Both the position numbers and the translations under genes were made by a program. 64,000 nt of DNA, taken from NCBI RefSeq assembly GCF_003347515.1, contig NZ_QEII01000312.1, positions 110,768-174,767 on the forward strand, in the 5' to 3' direction. Within the stretch, counting starts at the first letter, position 1; every line of letters begins with the position of its first letter. A model generated the notes under the pieces. The model had not been told where the DNA came from. It did not search any database and saw only the letters and a program-made list of their open reading frames with translations. This DNA is from Rhodoferax ferrireducens (lineage in GTDB: Bacteria > Pseudomonadota > Gammaproteobacteria > Burkholderiales > Burkholderiaceae_C). Positions 6,478 through 16,499 of the stretch are shown here, piece after piece.

Positions 6478-8643
6478 ATGACTTCCGCCAAATTCCCCCT
6501 CCGCCTTTTTTTCACTACTGTTTTTATAGCTGCTTGCGCACTAGCGACGGGGGCTAGAGCCCAGAACAGCTCTAAACCCATGGTGACCACGCCCCAGGTG
6601 CGCGCCGAGCTGCTGGCGCACGCGCCGGACGGCGCCGACCCGGGCAAGACTGTGTGGGTCGGTCTGCAGCTCACGCACCAGCCCGAATGGCACACCTACT
6701 GGAAGAATTCGGGCGATTCCGGCCTGCCCACCACGCTGCAGTGGACGCTGCCACCCGGCGTGACGGCGGGCGAGATTGCCTGGCCGCTGCCGAAAAAGAT
6801 CCCAATCGGCAATCTGGCCAACTATGGCTACGAGGGCACGGTGCTGCTGCCGGTGCCGCTGACCATAGGCAAGGACTTCAAGCCCTCGCTGCTGAACAGC
6901 GACATCGAGATCAAGCTCAAAGCCAGCTGGCTGGTGTGCCGAAAAGAATGCATTCCCGAGGATGGTGAATTTGCCCTGCGTCTGCCAGTGCGCGGCTCCA
7001 CCGCGCTCAACGGCGCCGACTTTGACAAGAGCTTCAAGGCACAGCCCACACCACTGGCTGGCGACAGCCAGGTGGCAGTCGAGGGCAAAACGCTCAAGGT
7101 CTCGGTAGCCGGGTTGCCGTCGGCGCTGCAGGGCAAGACACTGGAGTTCTTCCCGGAAACGCCGGAAGTGATCGAGACGGCGGCCCCATGGACACAAAAC
7201 TGGCAGGGCGCGGTGTGGACCGCCAACGTGCCCTTGTCCGATCACCGCAGTCAAAGCCCCGCGCTGATGCCGGTGGTGCTGGCGGCGGATGTCAACGGCC
7301 TGCACCAGGGCTTTGTGGCCCAGGCCAAGGTCGTGGGCAACTGGCCGCCAATGGCCACCGCCCAGGGTGTGTCGCCCGAACTGGCGGCGGCGCTCCAGGC
7401 CAATATCGGCACAGGGGCGCCCCCCGTCAGCCCCGCCGCCTCGCTGGGTTTGTGGGCGGCCGTGCTCGGCGCCCTGCTGGGCGGCCTCCTGCTCAACCTT
7501 ATGCCCTGCGTGTTCCCGGTGCTGGCCATCAAGGTCATGGGCTTTGCCCAGCATGCGCGGGACCGGCGCGGCCACCGCATCAGCGGCCTGGCCTATGCCA
7601 CGGGCGTGGTGCTGTCCTTTCTGGCGCTCGGTGCGCTGATGCTGGGCCTGCGCAGCGCCGGCGAGCAGCTGGGCTGGGGTTTCCAGCTGCAGTCGCCGGC
7701 CGTGGTGGCGGCGCTGGCGGTGTTGTTCACGGTGTTGGGGCTGAACCTGGCCGGCCTGTTTGAATTTGGCCGGTTTTTGCCGAGTCGCATGGCCGCGCAC
7801 CAGGCCAAGAGCCCGTCCGTCAACGCGTTTTTGTCGGGCGTGCTGGCGGTCGCAATTGCCTCGCCCTGCACCGCGCCGTTCATGGGCGCCTCGCTCGGGC
7901 TGGCGCTGGGTCTGCCGGCGCTACAGGCTCTGCTGATTTTTGCCAGCATTGGCGCTGGCATGGCCCTGCCCTATCTGGCGGCCAGCCTGATCCCGGCCGT
8001 GGCCCGGCTATTGCCGCGTCCCGGCGCGTGGATGGACACTTTCCGCCGCGCCATGGCGTTTCCGATGTTTGCCACCGTCGTCTGGCTGGTGTGGGTGTTG
8101 GGCCAGCAAAGCGGCATCGACGGCGCCGGCGCCCTGCTGGCGCTGCTGGTGGCCCTGAGTGGCGTGATCTGGGCGCTCACCCTCAAGGGCCGCAGCCGGC
8201 TCATCATTGCTACTGTTTCAATAGCTGTGTTCGCCCTGTTGACGGGGGCTATCGGCCAAAATATCTTCAAACTCATGGAGATCAGGACAGCGGCGGCCAG
8301 TGATCAGCGCTGGCAAGCCTGGGCGCCGGGCCGGGTCGAAAGCGTGCTGGCCACCGGTGCGCCGGTGTTCGTCGACTTCACCGCCGCTTGGTGCGTGACC
8401 TGCCAGTACAACAAGAAAACCACGCTCGCCGATGCGGCGGTGCTGGCCGATCTGGATGCCAAGAAAGTCACCCTGCTGCGTGCCGACTGGACCCGGCGCG
8501 ACCCGGCCATCACCGCGGCGCTTGGCGCACTGGGGCGCAACGGCGTGCCGGTGTATGTGCTGTACAAGGCCGGCAGCGCACCGGTGGTGCTGTCTGAAAT
8601 CCTGAGCGTGCAGGAAGTGCGCTCGGCCATCGCCAGTCTCTAG
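6478..8643 (+). CDS. DsbD/ScsB-like protein-disulfide reductase, membrane bound
   Basis: This 721-residue membrane protein should carry electrons from cytoplasmic thioredoxin to periplasmic partners. Parts in order: a signal peptide ending in ATGARAQN (residues 1-29); a periplasmic DsbD-alpha-type domain with a Cys pair in WLVCRKECIPEDG (about 151-156); a polytopic DsbD-beta domain with the two essential cysteines in LMPCVFP (about 344) and SPCTAPFMG (about 463); a last membrane helix (about 576-596); and a thioredoxin-like C-terminal domain with WCVTCQ (about 638-643). The long N-terminal domain resembles ScsB more than classical DsbD. Both the signal peptide and the last helix are encoded by copies of the dispersed element. 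It stands alone, with a hairpin after the stop. Confidence 0.88.
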   Translation: MTSAKFPLRLFFTTVFIAACALATGARAQNSSKPMVTTPQVRAELLAHAPDGADPGKTVWVGLQLTHQPEWHTYWKNSGDSGLPTTLQWTLPPGVTAGEIAWPLPKKIPIGNLANYGYEGTVLLPVPLTIGKDFKPSLLNSDIEIKLKASWLVCRKECIPEDGEFALRLPVRGSTALNGADFDKSFKAQPTPLAGDSQVAVEGKTLKVSVAGLPSALQGKTLEFFPETPEVIETAAPWTQNWQGAVWTANVPLSDHRSQSPALMPVVLAADVNGLHQGFVAQAKVVGNWPPMATAQGVSPELAAALQANIGTGAPPVSPAASLGLWAAVLGALLGGLLLNLMPCVFPVLAIKVMGFAQHARDRRGHRISGLAYATGVVLSFLALGALMLGLRSAGEQLGWGFQLQSPAVVAALAVLFTVLGLNLAGLFEFGRFLPSRMAAHQAKSPSVNAFLSGVLAVAIASPCTAPFMGASLGLALGLPALQALLIFASIGAGMALPYLAASLIPAVARLLPRPGAWMDTFRRAMAFPMFATVVWLVWVLGQQSGIDGAGALLALLVALSGVIWALTLKGRSRLIIATVSIAVFALLTGAIGQNIFKLMEIRTAAASDQRWQAWAPGRVESVLATGAPVFVDFTAAWCVTCQYNKKTTLADAAVLADLDAKKVTLLRADWTRRDPAITAALGALGRNGVPVYVLYKAGSAPVVLSEILSVQEVRSAIASL
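6514..6566 (+). repeat. Dispersed 55-bp element, copy forming the DsbD signal peptide
   Basis: Positions 6535-6559 are identical over 25 bases to 48218-48242, and the flanks (CTACTGTTTTTATAGC, AGCCCAGAA) follow the same order. In the gene's frame it reads VFIAACALATGARAQN, the hydrophobic core and cleavage region of the signal peptide. Confidence 0.85.
8207..8263 (+). repeat. Dispersed 55-bp element, copy forming the last membrane helix of DsbD
   Basis: TTGCTACTGTTTCAATAGC is followed by a divergent middle, then GACGGGGGCTAT and GGCCAAAAT. The gene reads it in the same frame as the two signal-peptide copies, giving ATVSIAVFALLTGAIGQN, which aligns with VFIAACALATGARAQN. Confidence 0.7.
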
Positions 8644-8652
8644 CACCCCAAC

Positions 8653-8670
8653 CCCCAGGAGTCCCTGGGG
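8653..8670. terminator. GC-rich hairpin between convergent genes
   Basis: CCCCAGG (8653-8659) pairs with CCTGGGG (8664-8670) around the 4-base loop AGTC. It lies between the convergent dsbD-like and GntR genes. There is no clear T-tract on either side, so it may be a weak or factor-assisted terminator. Confidence 0.4.
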
Positions 8671-8682
8671 ACCTTGTCGTCG

Positions 8683-9381
8683 TCAGGGCTGAATGACGGC
8701 TGCGACTCGGTTGCGCGCCTTCAGGTTGTTCACATAGTTGTCGCGCGTGCCGATCACGTGTTCACGCATGAGGACATCGAAGGCGGCAAAGTCACCGGCG
8801 TCAAACAGCGCCAGCAGGCGCTTGTGCTGCTCCAGACCGCGCGGATGCAGCACATCGGCCGGCGCCGACAGGTGCGTGCGCAGGGCCGCAATCTTGGCCC
8901 CGGCCGTCGCATAAGCGGCCTGCATATAGGGGTTGCCGCAGTGGTCGACAAAGGCCTCGTGCAGGCGCGTGTCGGCACGGCTGTAGCGCACGGCGTCCTT
9001 CTCCTGGCAGGCGACTTCCATGTCGGCGATTGCTGACGCCATGGTCGCGAGGGTGGCCGCGCGGTCGTGTCGCCAGGCCAGCTCGGCCGAACGCGGCTCG
9101 ATCACGCAACGAAATTCGCACAGCGCCGCGATGTCGGCCTCGCTGGCGTCAAAGACATAGCTGCCGCGCTGCGGCCGCACATTGACCAAGCCCAGTGACT
9201 GCAGCTGGTTCAGGGCCTCGCGCACCGGCGTGCGGCTGACGCCGAAGGACGCGGCCAGCGTTTCCTCCGGAATCATCGCGCCCAGCGCGAACTGGCCATC
9301 AATGATGGCTTCGCGCAATCGCTGCGCCACGATGGTGGCGAGCGACTTCGGCGTTTCGATTTTGAAATTAAGTGCGGGCAA
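8683..9381 (-). CDS. GntR-family regulator, FCD (FadR C-terminal) type
   Basis: The product is a 232-residue transcription factor. The N-terminal winged helix (LREAIIDGQFALGAMIPEET, FGVSRTPVREALNQLQSLGL) binds DNA. The C-terminal all-helical FCD domain holds the metal-binding Asp/His set (RADTRLHEAFVDHCGN; EHVIGTRDNYV) and senses a carboxylic acid. It is divergent from the FAD-oxidase/TRAP operon, which it most likely represses until the substrate is present. A CTTACATACAAG motif of the FCD type lies just before that operon. The start at 9381 gives a normal family length. Confidence 0.9.
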   Translation of the reverse strand: MPALNFKIETPKSLATIVAQRLREAIIDGQFALGAMIPEETLAASFGVSRTPVREALNQLQSLGLVNVRPQRGSYVFDASEADIAALCEFRCVIEPRSAELAWRHDRAATLATMASAIADMEVACQEKDAVRYSRADTRLHEAFVDHCGNPYMQAAYATAGAKIAALRTHLSAPADVLHPRGLEQHKRLLALFDAGDFAAFDVLMREHVIGTRDNYVNNLKARNRVAAVIQP

Positions 9382-9472
9382 AGCGCGTTTCTCCTACGGG
9401 CAATTGGAACACGTGCTCCCTGCGGCGCGCGCAATGGGTTCACTCAGGGATTTCACCTATATACCTTAGTAC

Positions 9473-9484
9473 CTTACATACAAG
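9473..9484. promoter_or_regulatory. Candidate FCD-GntR operator
   Basis: CTTACATACAAG (CTTGTATGTAAG on the other strand) lies 12 bases before the FAD-oxidase start. It differs by one base from the CTTGTATGCAAG site ahead of the amino-acid ABC operon, which also has an FCD-type GntR. A direct TACCTTA repeat (9462-9468, 9470-9476) adjoins it. Confidence 0.45.
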
Positions 9485-9496
9485 ACAATCATAACC

Positions 9497-10918
<1,422 letters not shown>

Positions 10919-10919
10919 G

Positions 10920-11492
10920 GTGACTGTGTCCCCGCAAAGCGGCCTGCAGCGCCTGCTGGACTGGCTGTTCAAGGCGATTGAGGCCGTGCTGGCCGGGCTG
11001 CTGCTGGGCATGGTGCTGATGGTGTTCGGCAACGTGGTGCTGCGCTATGCCTTCAATTCCGGCATCGTGATGTCGGAAGAGTTGTCGCGCTTCTTCTTCG
11101 TCTGGCTCACCTTCATCGGTGCCATCGTCGCGATGCGCGACGGCACCCACCTGGGCATGGACAACGTGGTCAGCAAGCTCTCGCGGCGCGGCAAGCTGGT
11201 CTGCCTGACTATCAGCCAGGGCCTGATCCTGCTGTGCTGCGCCATGCTGTTCTGGGGCACCTGGCGCCAGCATGAAATCAATGCCACCAACATGGCGCCG
11301 GTGACGGGCATGTCCATGATCTGGGTGTTTGGCGTGGGTTACCTCACCAGCGCCGCCATCGCCGTGCACGCCCTGCACAAGTTTTGGCGCATCGCCAGTG
11401 GGCAGATTCGCGACGATGAGCTGATCGAGATCAGCGAAAGCGAAGACATGCCGCATGCCCCCGCGGTTGCGGCCACGGAAAGCAAAACATGA
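10920..11492 (+). CDS. TRAP transporter small membrane subunit (DctQ)
   Basis: The product is about 190 residues with four predicted membrane helices (for example AVLAGLLLGMVLMVFGNVVL and LICLTISQ-like segments). It carries the DctQ signature FVWLTFIGAIVAMRDGTHLGMD. It forms the membrane complex with the DctM subunit that follows. GTG 10920 directly follows the upstream stop. GTG 10926, preceded by GAGG at 5 bases, is an equally good start. Its stop overlaps the dctM start by 4 bases. Confidence 0.88.
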   Translation: MTVSPQSGLQRLLDWLFKAIEAVLAGLLLGMVLMVFGNVVLRYAFNSGIVMSEELSRFFFVWLTFIGAIVAMRDGTHLGMDNVVSKLSRRGKLVCLTISQGLILLCCAMLFWGTWRQHEINATNMAPVTGMSMIWVFGVGYLTSAAIAVHALHKFWRIASGQIRDDELIEISESEDMPHAPAVAATESKT

Positions 11493-12766
11493 CGGTCGCC
11501 ATTTTCGCCATTTCCCTGTTCGGCGCCATGGCGGTCGGACTGCCAATTGCCTTTGCGTTGCTGATCTGCGGTGCAGTGTTGATGGTCACGCAAGGCCAGA
11601 TCGACACCACCATCCTGTCGCAAAAATTGCTCGAAGGCGCCGACAGCTTTCCGCTGCTGGCGATTCCCTTCTTCATGCTGGCCGGCGAGTTGATGAACGC
11701 CGGCGGCATTTCCAAGCGCATCGTCAATTTCGCGCTGGCCTGGGTCGGCCATTTCCGGGGCGGTCTGGGCATCGTGGCGATTTTTGCCTGTGTCGTGATG
11801 GCCGCCATTTCGGGCAGCGCCGCCGCCGACACGGCAGCCATCGGCGCCCTGCTGATCCCGATGATGCGCCGGGCCGGCTACAACATTCCACGCGCCTCCG
11901 GCCTGATCGCCGCCGGCGGGGTGATTGCGCCGGTCATTCCACCCTCGATCGGCCTGATCGTGTTCGGCGTCATCGCCAATGTATCGATTGGCAAGCTGTT
12001 CATGGCCGGCATTGTCCCCGGCCTGATGATGGGTCTGGCCCTGCTCGTGACCTGGTTGTGGGTGGCGCGCAAGGACCAGGTGGCCGTGCTGCCCAAGCAG
12101 AATATGGCGGCACGCACGCGCGCCGGTGTCGATGGCGTGTGGGCGCTTCTGATGCCCCTGGGCATCATTGGCGGCATGAAGTTCGGCATCTTCACGCCGA
12201 CCGAGGCCGGTGTCGCGGCCTGTGTCTACGCCTTCGTGGTCGGCGCCTTCATCTACCGCGAACTGGCCCTGCGCCAAGTCTACGGCCTGCTGGTGTCGGC
12301 CGCCAAGAGCACGGCGGTGATCGTGTTCCTGATCGCCGCCGCGCTGGTGTCGGCCTGGCTGATCACCACCTCGGAGGTGCCGCAACAGGTGGCGGCCCTG
12401 CTCGCACCTTTCACCGGCAACCCAACGCTGCTGATGTTCGTAATCATGCTGCTGGTGGTCATCGTCGGCTCGGCGCTGGACTTCGCGCCCACGCTGATGA
12501 TCCTCACGCCGGTGCTGATGCCGGTGGTGAAGGAAGCCGGTATCGATCCGGTGTACTTCGGCGTGCTGTTCATCATGAACAACGCCATCGGCCTGATCAC
12601 GCCGCCGGTGGGCATCGTGCTCAACGTCATGTGCGGCGTGTCCAAGATTTCGATGAGCGAGTTGATGAAAGGCCTGTGGCCTTTCCTGTGGGCTGAATTG
12701 GCGGTGTTGTTTTTGCTGGTGCTGTTCCCGTCGCTAGTACTGGTGCCGCTGAAGTGGTTGACCTGA
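11489..12766 (+). CDS. TRAP transporter large membrane subunit (DctM)
   Basis: This 425-residue polytopic protein is the channel-forming part of a sodium-driven TRAP transporter. Family motifs are FPLLAIPFFMLAGELMNAGG, AAISGSAAADTAAIGALLIP, PPSIGLIVFGVIANVSIGKL and the C-terminal NNAIGLITPPVGIVLNVMCG. The ATG overlaps the dctQ stop (ATGA). It works with the DctQ before it and the DctP binding protein after it to import a carboxylate. Confidence 0.93.
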   Translation: MTVAIFAISLFGAMAVGLPIAFALLICGAVLMVTQGQIDTTILSQKLLEGADSFPLLAIPFFMLAGELMNAGGISKRIVNFALAWVGHFRGGLGIVAIFACVVMAAISGSAAADTAAIGALLIPMMRRAGYNIPRASGLIAAGGVIAPVIPPSIGLIVFGVIANVSIGKLFMAGIVPGLMMGLALLVTWLWVARKDQVAVLPKQNMAARTRAGVDGVWALLMPLGIIGGMKFGIFTPTEAGVAACVYAFVVGAFIYRELALRQVYGLLVSAAKSTAVIVFLIAAALVSAWLITTSEVPQQVAALLAPFTGNPTLLMFVIMLLVVIVGSALDFAPTLMILTPVLMPVVKEAGIDPVYFGVLFIMNNAIGLITPPVGIVLNVMCGVSKISMSELMKGLWPFLWAELAVLFLLVLFPSLVLVPLKWLT

Positions 12767-12791
12767 TTTTTTATTCAAAGGAGACAGTGAG

Positions 12792-13814
12792 ATGAAATTG
12801 TTCAAAAATTCCCGCACGCGCTTCGGCGCCCTCGCCTTCACGGCCATCGCACTGGCCGCCGGCAGCGCCCAGGCGCAGTTTCAGGAGCGCAGCTTCAAGG
12901 TCTCCAACGGCGTCAGCAAGGAGCATCCGATGGGCAATGGCCTGGCCAAGATGGGCGCCTGCACCCTGGCCAAATCGGGCGGCAAGATGAAGATCCAGCC
13001 CTACTGGGACGGCTCGCTGGGCAATGACCTGACCGCCACCCAGAGCGTGCGCACCGGCTCGCTCGACATGGTGCTGACCTCCACCGCGCCGCTGGTCGGC
13101 ATCGTGCCCTCGCTGGGCGTGTTCGATCTGCCCTTCCTGTTCGGCAACGAGACAGAAGCGGATGCGGTGCTCGACGGCAAGGCCGGCGACTGGTTCGCGG
13201 CCAAGCTGCCGGCGGTGGGCGTGATCAACCTGGCCTGGTGGGAAAACGGCTTTCGCCACACCACCAACTCCAAACGCCCCATCACCAAGGCCGAAGACTT
13301 TGACGGCGTGAAGATGCGCGTGATGCAAAACACCATCTTCATCGACACCTTCAAGACGCTGGGGAGTAATGCCGTGCCCATGGCGTTCTCCGAGGTCTAC
13401 TCCGCGCTGGAAACCAAGACCGTGGACGGCCAGGAAAACCCGTTCACCAACATCGAGAACATGAAGTTCTACGAGGTGCAGAAGTACCTGACGCTGACCA
13501 AGCACGCCTACAGCCCGACGCTGGTGCTGTTCTCCAAGAAAATCTGGGACACACTGGCACCGCAGGAGCAAGCCACCCTCAAGGAATGCGCCGCCGTGGG
13601 CCGCGAGGAGCAGCGCAAAGTCAACCGCGAACTGTCGGCCAAGAGCGTGGCCAACCTCAAGTCCAAGGGCATGCTGGTCAACGAAATCAGTCCGGCCGAG
13701 ATGCAGCGCATCCGCGACAAGTCCAAGGTGATTTACGAGCGCCATGCCAAGGAAATCGGCGATGAGGCGATCACCCTGGTGTCGGGTGAATTGAAGCGCA
13801 TCCGGGGCCAGTGA
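12792..13814 (+). CDS. TRAP transporter periplasmic binding protein (DctP)
   Basis: The protein has 340 residues with a clear Sec signal peptide (RFGALAFTAIALAAGSAQAQ). The DctP fold follows, including FDLPFLFGNETEADAVLDGK, the gating region NLAWWENGFRHTTNSKRPI, KMRVMQN and FSEVYSALETKTVDGQENP. The conserved Arg of KMRVMQN normally pairs with the ligand carboxylate. GGAG precedes ATG 12792 at a normal distance. It delivers the substrate to the DctQM permease encoded just upstream. Confidence 0.92.
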   Translation: MKLFKNSRTRFGALAFTAIALAAGSAQAQFQERSFKVSNGVSKEHPMGNGLAKMGACTLAKSGGKMKIQPYWDGSLGNDLTATQSVRTGSLDMVLTSTAPLVGIVPSLGVFDLPFLFGNETEADAVLDGKAGDWFAAKLPAVGVINLAWWENGFRHTTNSKRPITKAEDFDGVKMRVMQNTIFIDTFKTLGSNAVPMAFSEVYSALETKTVDGQENPFTNIENMKFYEVQKYLTLTKHAYSPTLVLFSKKIWDTLAPQEQATLKECAAVGREEQRKVNRELSAKSVANLKSKGMLVNEISPAEMQRIRDKSKVIYERHAKEIGDEAITLVSGELKRIRGQ

Positions 13815-13816
13815 GC

Positions 13817-14638
13817 ATGACATTGGCTTCCATTTCGCCCGCGCTGGTGGTCGCCATCACCGGCGCGGGCCAAGGTATCGGCCGTGGGCTGGCCCTGGCG
13901 TTCGCGCGCCAGGGCGCACATGCAGTGGTCGTGTCCGACATCAACGAACAAGCCGCCGCCAAGGTGGCCGACGAAGTGCACGGCCTGGGCGGCCAAGCCC
14001 TGGCGCTGCAGGCCGACGTGACCCGGGCCGCCGACTGCGCCGCCCTGGTTGCGCAGACCGTGCAGGCCTTCGGCCGGCTCGACGTGATGGTGTGCAACGC
14101 CGGCATCATGCAGCTGCGCCCGCTGCTCGAACTCGAAGCCGAGGACTGGGACCGCATGCTGGCGGTCAACGTCAAGGGCAGCTTTCTCACGCTGCAGGCG
14201 GCGGCGCGGCAGATGCTGGAACAGCCGCCGCTGGCCGCCGGCCGGCCACGCGGCAAGATCATCACCATGGCCTCGATCGCCGGGCGCAGCGGCGCCGGGC
14301 CGATTGCCGCCTTGATTGCACCGTACCGCGCCAGCAAGGCGGCGCTGATCAGCCTCACGCAGTCGGCCGCCATCACCTTTGCGCCGCACATCACGGTCAA
14401 CGCCATCTGTCCTGGCCTGGTCGAAACCGACATGTGGAAGCAGATGGACCGCGACTGGACCGCGTTGCAGGGCATTGAAGAGGGCGCAGCCTGGAAGCAG
14501 CGCACGGCCACCATCCCGATGGGCCGGCCGCAGCAGCCCGAGGACGTCGCCAACCTGGCGCTGTTCCTGGCCTCACCCGCCTCCGATTACATGACCGGCC
14601 AGTCGATCAACATCGACGGCGGCCTGATGATGAACTGA
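13817..14638 (+). CDS. Short-chain dehydrogenase/reductase
   Basis: The product is a 273-residue SDR. It has the cofactor loop TGAGQGIGRGLA and the NAG motif (CNAGIMQLRP). The Ser and Tyr-Lys catalytic pair lie in ASIAGRSGAG and PYRASKAAL. The C-terminal consensus is RPQQPEDVANLALFLASPAS and TGQSINIDGGLMM. The acid in VVSDINEQAA at the end of strand beta-2 suggests NAD rather than NADP. In this operon it could oxidise a secondary alcohol of the imported acid or act on the keto product. GTG 13811 (overlapping the dctP stop) is an alternative start; ATG 13817 is preferred. Confidence 0.88.
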   Translation: MTLASISPALVVAITGAGQGIGRGLALAFARQGAHAVVVSDINEQAAAKVADEVHGLGGQALALQADVTRAADCAALVAQTVQAFGRLDVMVCNAGIMQLRPLLELEAEDWDRMLAVNVKGSFLTLQAAARQMLEQPPLAAGRPRGKIITMASIAGRSGAGPIAALIAPYRASKAALISLTQSAAITFAPHITVNAICPGLVETDMWKQMDRDWTALQGIEEGAAWKQRTATIPMGRPQQPEDVANLALFLASPASDYMTGQSINIDGGLMMN

Positions 14639-14644
14639 GCCCCC

Positions 14645-15517
14645 ATGCACCAACATCCCGCATTGCAACTCCAGGAACGCCTGCGCGCCGGTGGCCTCGT
14701 CCAGGTGCCCGGCGCCTATGACGCCCTGTCGGCCCGCCTGGTCGAGCGCGCCGGCTTCCCGGCCGTCTACATGACCGGCTTCGGCGCCACCGCCGCGCGC
14801 CTGGGCCAGCCCGACATCGGGCTCTTGACCCAGACCGAGATGACCACCCACGCACGCGACATGGTGCGCGCCGTGGCTATTCCCGTGATCGCCGACGCCG
14901 ACACCGGCTACGGCGGCCCCTCCAACATCGAACGCACGGTGCGCGAATACATTCAGGCCGGCGTGGCGGCGATCCACCTGGAAGACCAGATCGCCCCGAA
15001 ACGCTGCGGCCAGATGGCCGGCATCCGCCTGATGGACACACGCGAAAACGAGCGCCGGCTGCGCTGCGCGCTGGCGGCCCGCGGCGATGACGCCCTGCTG
15101 GTGATCGGCCGCACCGACGCCCTGCCCGCCCTGGGCATCGACGAGGCGGTCGCGCGCGCCAAGCGCTACCAGGACGCCGGCGTCGATCTGGTGTTCGTCG
15201 ACGGCATCAAGACGGTGGCCGAGGTCGAGGCGGTCGCGCGCCGGGTGGCCGGCCCCAAGGTCGTGTCCATCGTCGACGGCACCGATGCCGCGGCGCTGAC
15301 CGCCACCAACCTGCAGGACATGGGTTTCGCCCTGGTGTTTTACGCCGTGACCGCGCTGTTCAGCGCGGCGCGCGCCGTTGAGCAGGCGCTGGCCGAGCTG
15401 CATGCCAGCGGCACGCCGCGCGGGCTCAGCACCCCCGGCATGAGCTACGCCGATTTTTCCCGTGTCGTCGGCCTGGCCGAGCACCAGCGCCTGGACCAGG
15501 AGTTCGGCGCTTCCTGA
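14645..15517 (+). CDS. Isocitrate lyase/PEP mutase superfamily lyase
   Basis: This 290-residue TIM barrel belongs to the group of 2-methylisocitrate lyase, oxaloacetate decarboxylase and dimethylmalate lyase. Conserved features are VPGAYDALSARLVERAGFPA, IADADTGYGGPSNIERTV, the EDQIAPKRCGQMAG segment holding the catalytic Cys of the gating loop, and VIGRTDAL. KRCGQM in place of the KRCGH of true methylisocitrate lyases suggests a different C4-C6 substrate. It lies 6 bp after the SDR and 21 bp before the DHDPS-like gene. It probably cleaves a hydroxydicarboxylate or decarboxylates a keto acid in the pathway. Confidence 0.87.
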   Translation: MHQHPALQLQERLRAGGLVQVPGAYDALSARLVERAGFPAVYMTGFGATAARLGQPDIGLLTQTEMTTHARDMVRAVAIPVIADADTGYGGPSNIERTVREYIQAGVAAIHLEDQIAPKRCGQMAGIRLMDTRENERRLRCALAARGDDALLVIGRTDALPALGIDEAVARAKRYQDAGVDLVFVDGIKTVAEVEAVARRVAGPKVVSIVDGTDAAALTATNLQDMGFALVFYAVTALFSAARAVEQALAELHASGTPRGLSTPGMSYADFSRVVGLAEHQRLDQEFGAS

Positions 15518-15538
15518 TTCCTCCTACAAAGAACCTTT

Positions 15539-16459
15539 ATGAACACTCCACAAATTCCCTACCAGGGCATCTGGCCCGCCCTGTTGACACCGCTGACTGC
15601 CGATCTGGCGATCGACATTCCCTCGTTCGCGCGCCACGCCTGCAGCTTGATCGATGCCGGCTGTACCGGCGTCACGCCTTTTGGCACCACCGGCGAGGGG
15701 CCCTCGTTCAGCGTGGCCGAGCGCATCGCGGCGGTGGACGGGCTCATCGCCGGCGGCGTGCCGGCCGGGCGCATCCTGGTTTCGACCAGTTGCGCCGCCC
15801 TGCCCGATGCAGTGGAACTCACGCGCCACGCAACGCAAGCGGGCGCCTTCGGCAGCCTGCTGCTACCGCCCTTCTTCCTCAAGGGCGTGTCCGACCAGGG
15901 CGTGATCGATGCCTACCGCTGGGTCATCGACCAGGTGGCCGACCCGCGCCTGCGCATCGTGCTGTACCACATTCCCCAGGTCTCCGGCGTGCCCTTAAGC
16001 CACCACGTAATCGAAACTCTGAAGACGCTCTACCCCAAGACCATCATCGGCATCAAGGACAGCAGCGGCCAGCGCGAAGGCTCACTCGCCTTCGCCAAAG
16101 CTTTCATGCCGCCGCTGCAAGTCTGGGTCGGCAACGAGCCGGACCTGCAGGTGATGGCCGCGCGCGGCAGCGTCGGCGCGGTCAGCGGCGTGGCCAATGT
16201 CCTGCCGCACCTGCTGCAGCGGCTGGTGGGACAGTTCGACGGCCCGGACGCCGCGCGCGATCTGCAACGCGTGAAGGATTTCATCGGCATTCTGGGCGGC
16301 TACGGCGTGACGGCGGCCTTCAAGGGCATCATGGCGATCCTAACCCAAGACCCGGGCTGGCGGCGCGTGCGCCCACCGCTGGTGGCGCTCACTGACGCGG
16401 AGTATCAGCATCTGGTGGCGCAGATGAACGCCTTCGCACTGGACCCCAGCAAAGACTGA
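15539..16459 (+). CDS. Dihydrodipicolinate synthase-family aldolase/dehydratase
   Basis: This 306-residue class I aldolase-type barrel has the pyruvate-binding GTTGEGPS loop, the Tyr of VLYHIPQVSG and the Schiff-base Lys in IIGIKDSSGQREG. It is not expected to be the housekeeping DapA, because it sits in a TRAP-linked catabolic operon. Relatives there are 2-keto-3-deoxy acid aldolases or dehydratases. It is the last gene of the 9497-16459 operon, and the following CoA-binding gene starts 40 bp later. The enzyme may release pyruvate from the oxidised substrate. Confidence 0.88.
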   Translation: MNTPQIPYQGIWPALLTPLTADLAIDIPSFARHACSLIDAGCTGVTPFGTTGEGPSFSVAERIAAVDGLIAGGVPAGRILVSTSCAALPDAVELTRHATQAGAFGSLLLPPFFLKGVSDQGVIDAYRWVIDQVADPRLRIVLYHIPQVSGVPLSHHVIETLKTLYPKTIIGIKDSSGQREGSLAFAKAFMPPLQVWVGNEPDLQVMAARGSVGAVSGVANVLPHLLQRLVGQFDGPDAARDLQRVKDFIGILGGYGVTAAFKGIMAILTQDPGWRRVRPPLVALTDAEYQHLVAQMNAFALDPSKD

Positions 16460-16499
16460 GGAAAAGACGGCCTGGCGGGGGTTTGCGTACACTGGGCGG

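Noticed and set aside
15539..16459. Housekeeping DapA
   Set aside because: The catabolic operon context and distant sequence argue for a DHDPS-family aldolase with another substrate.
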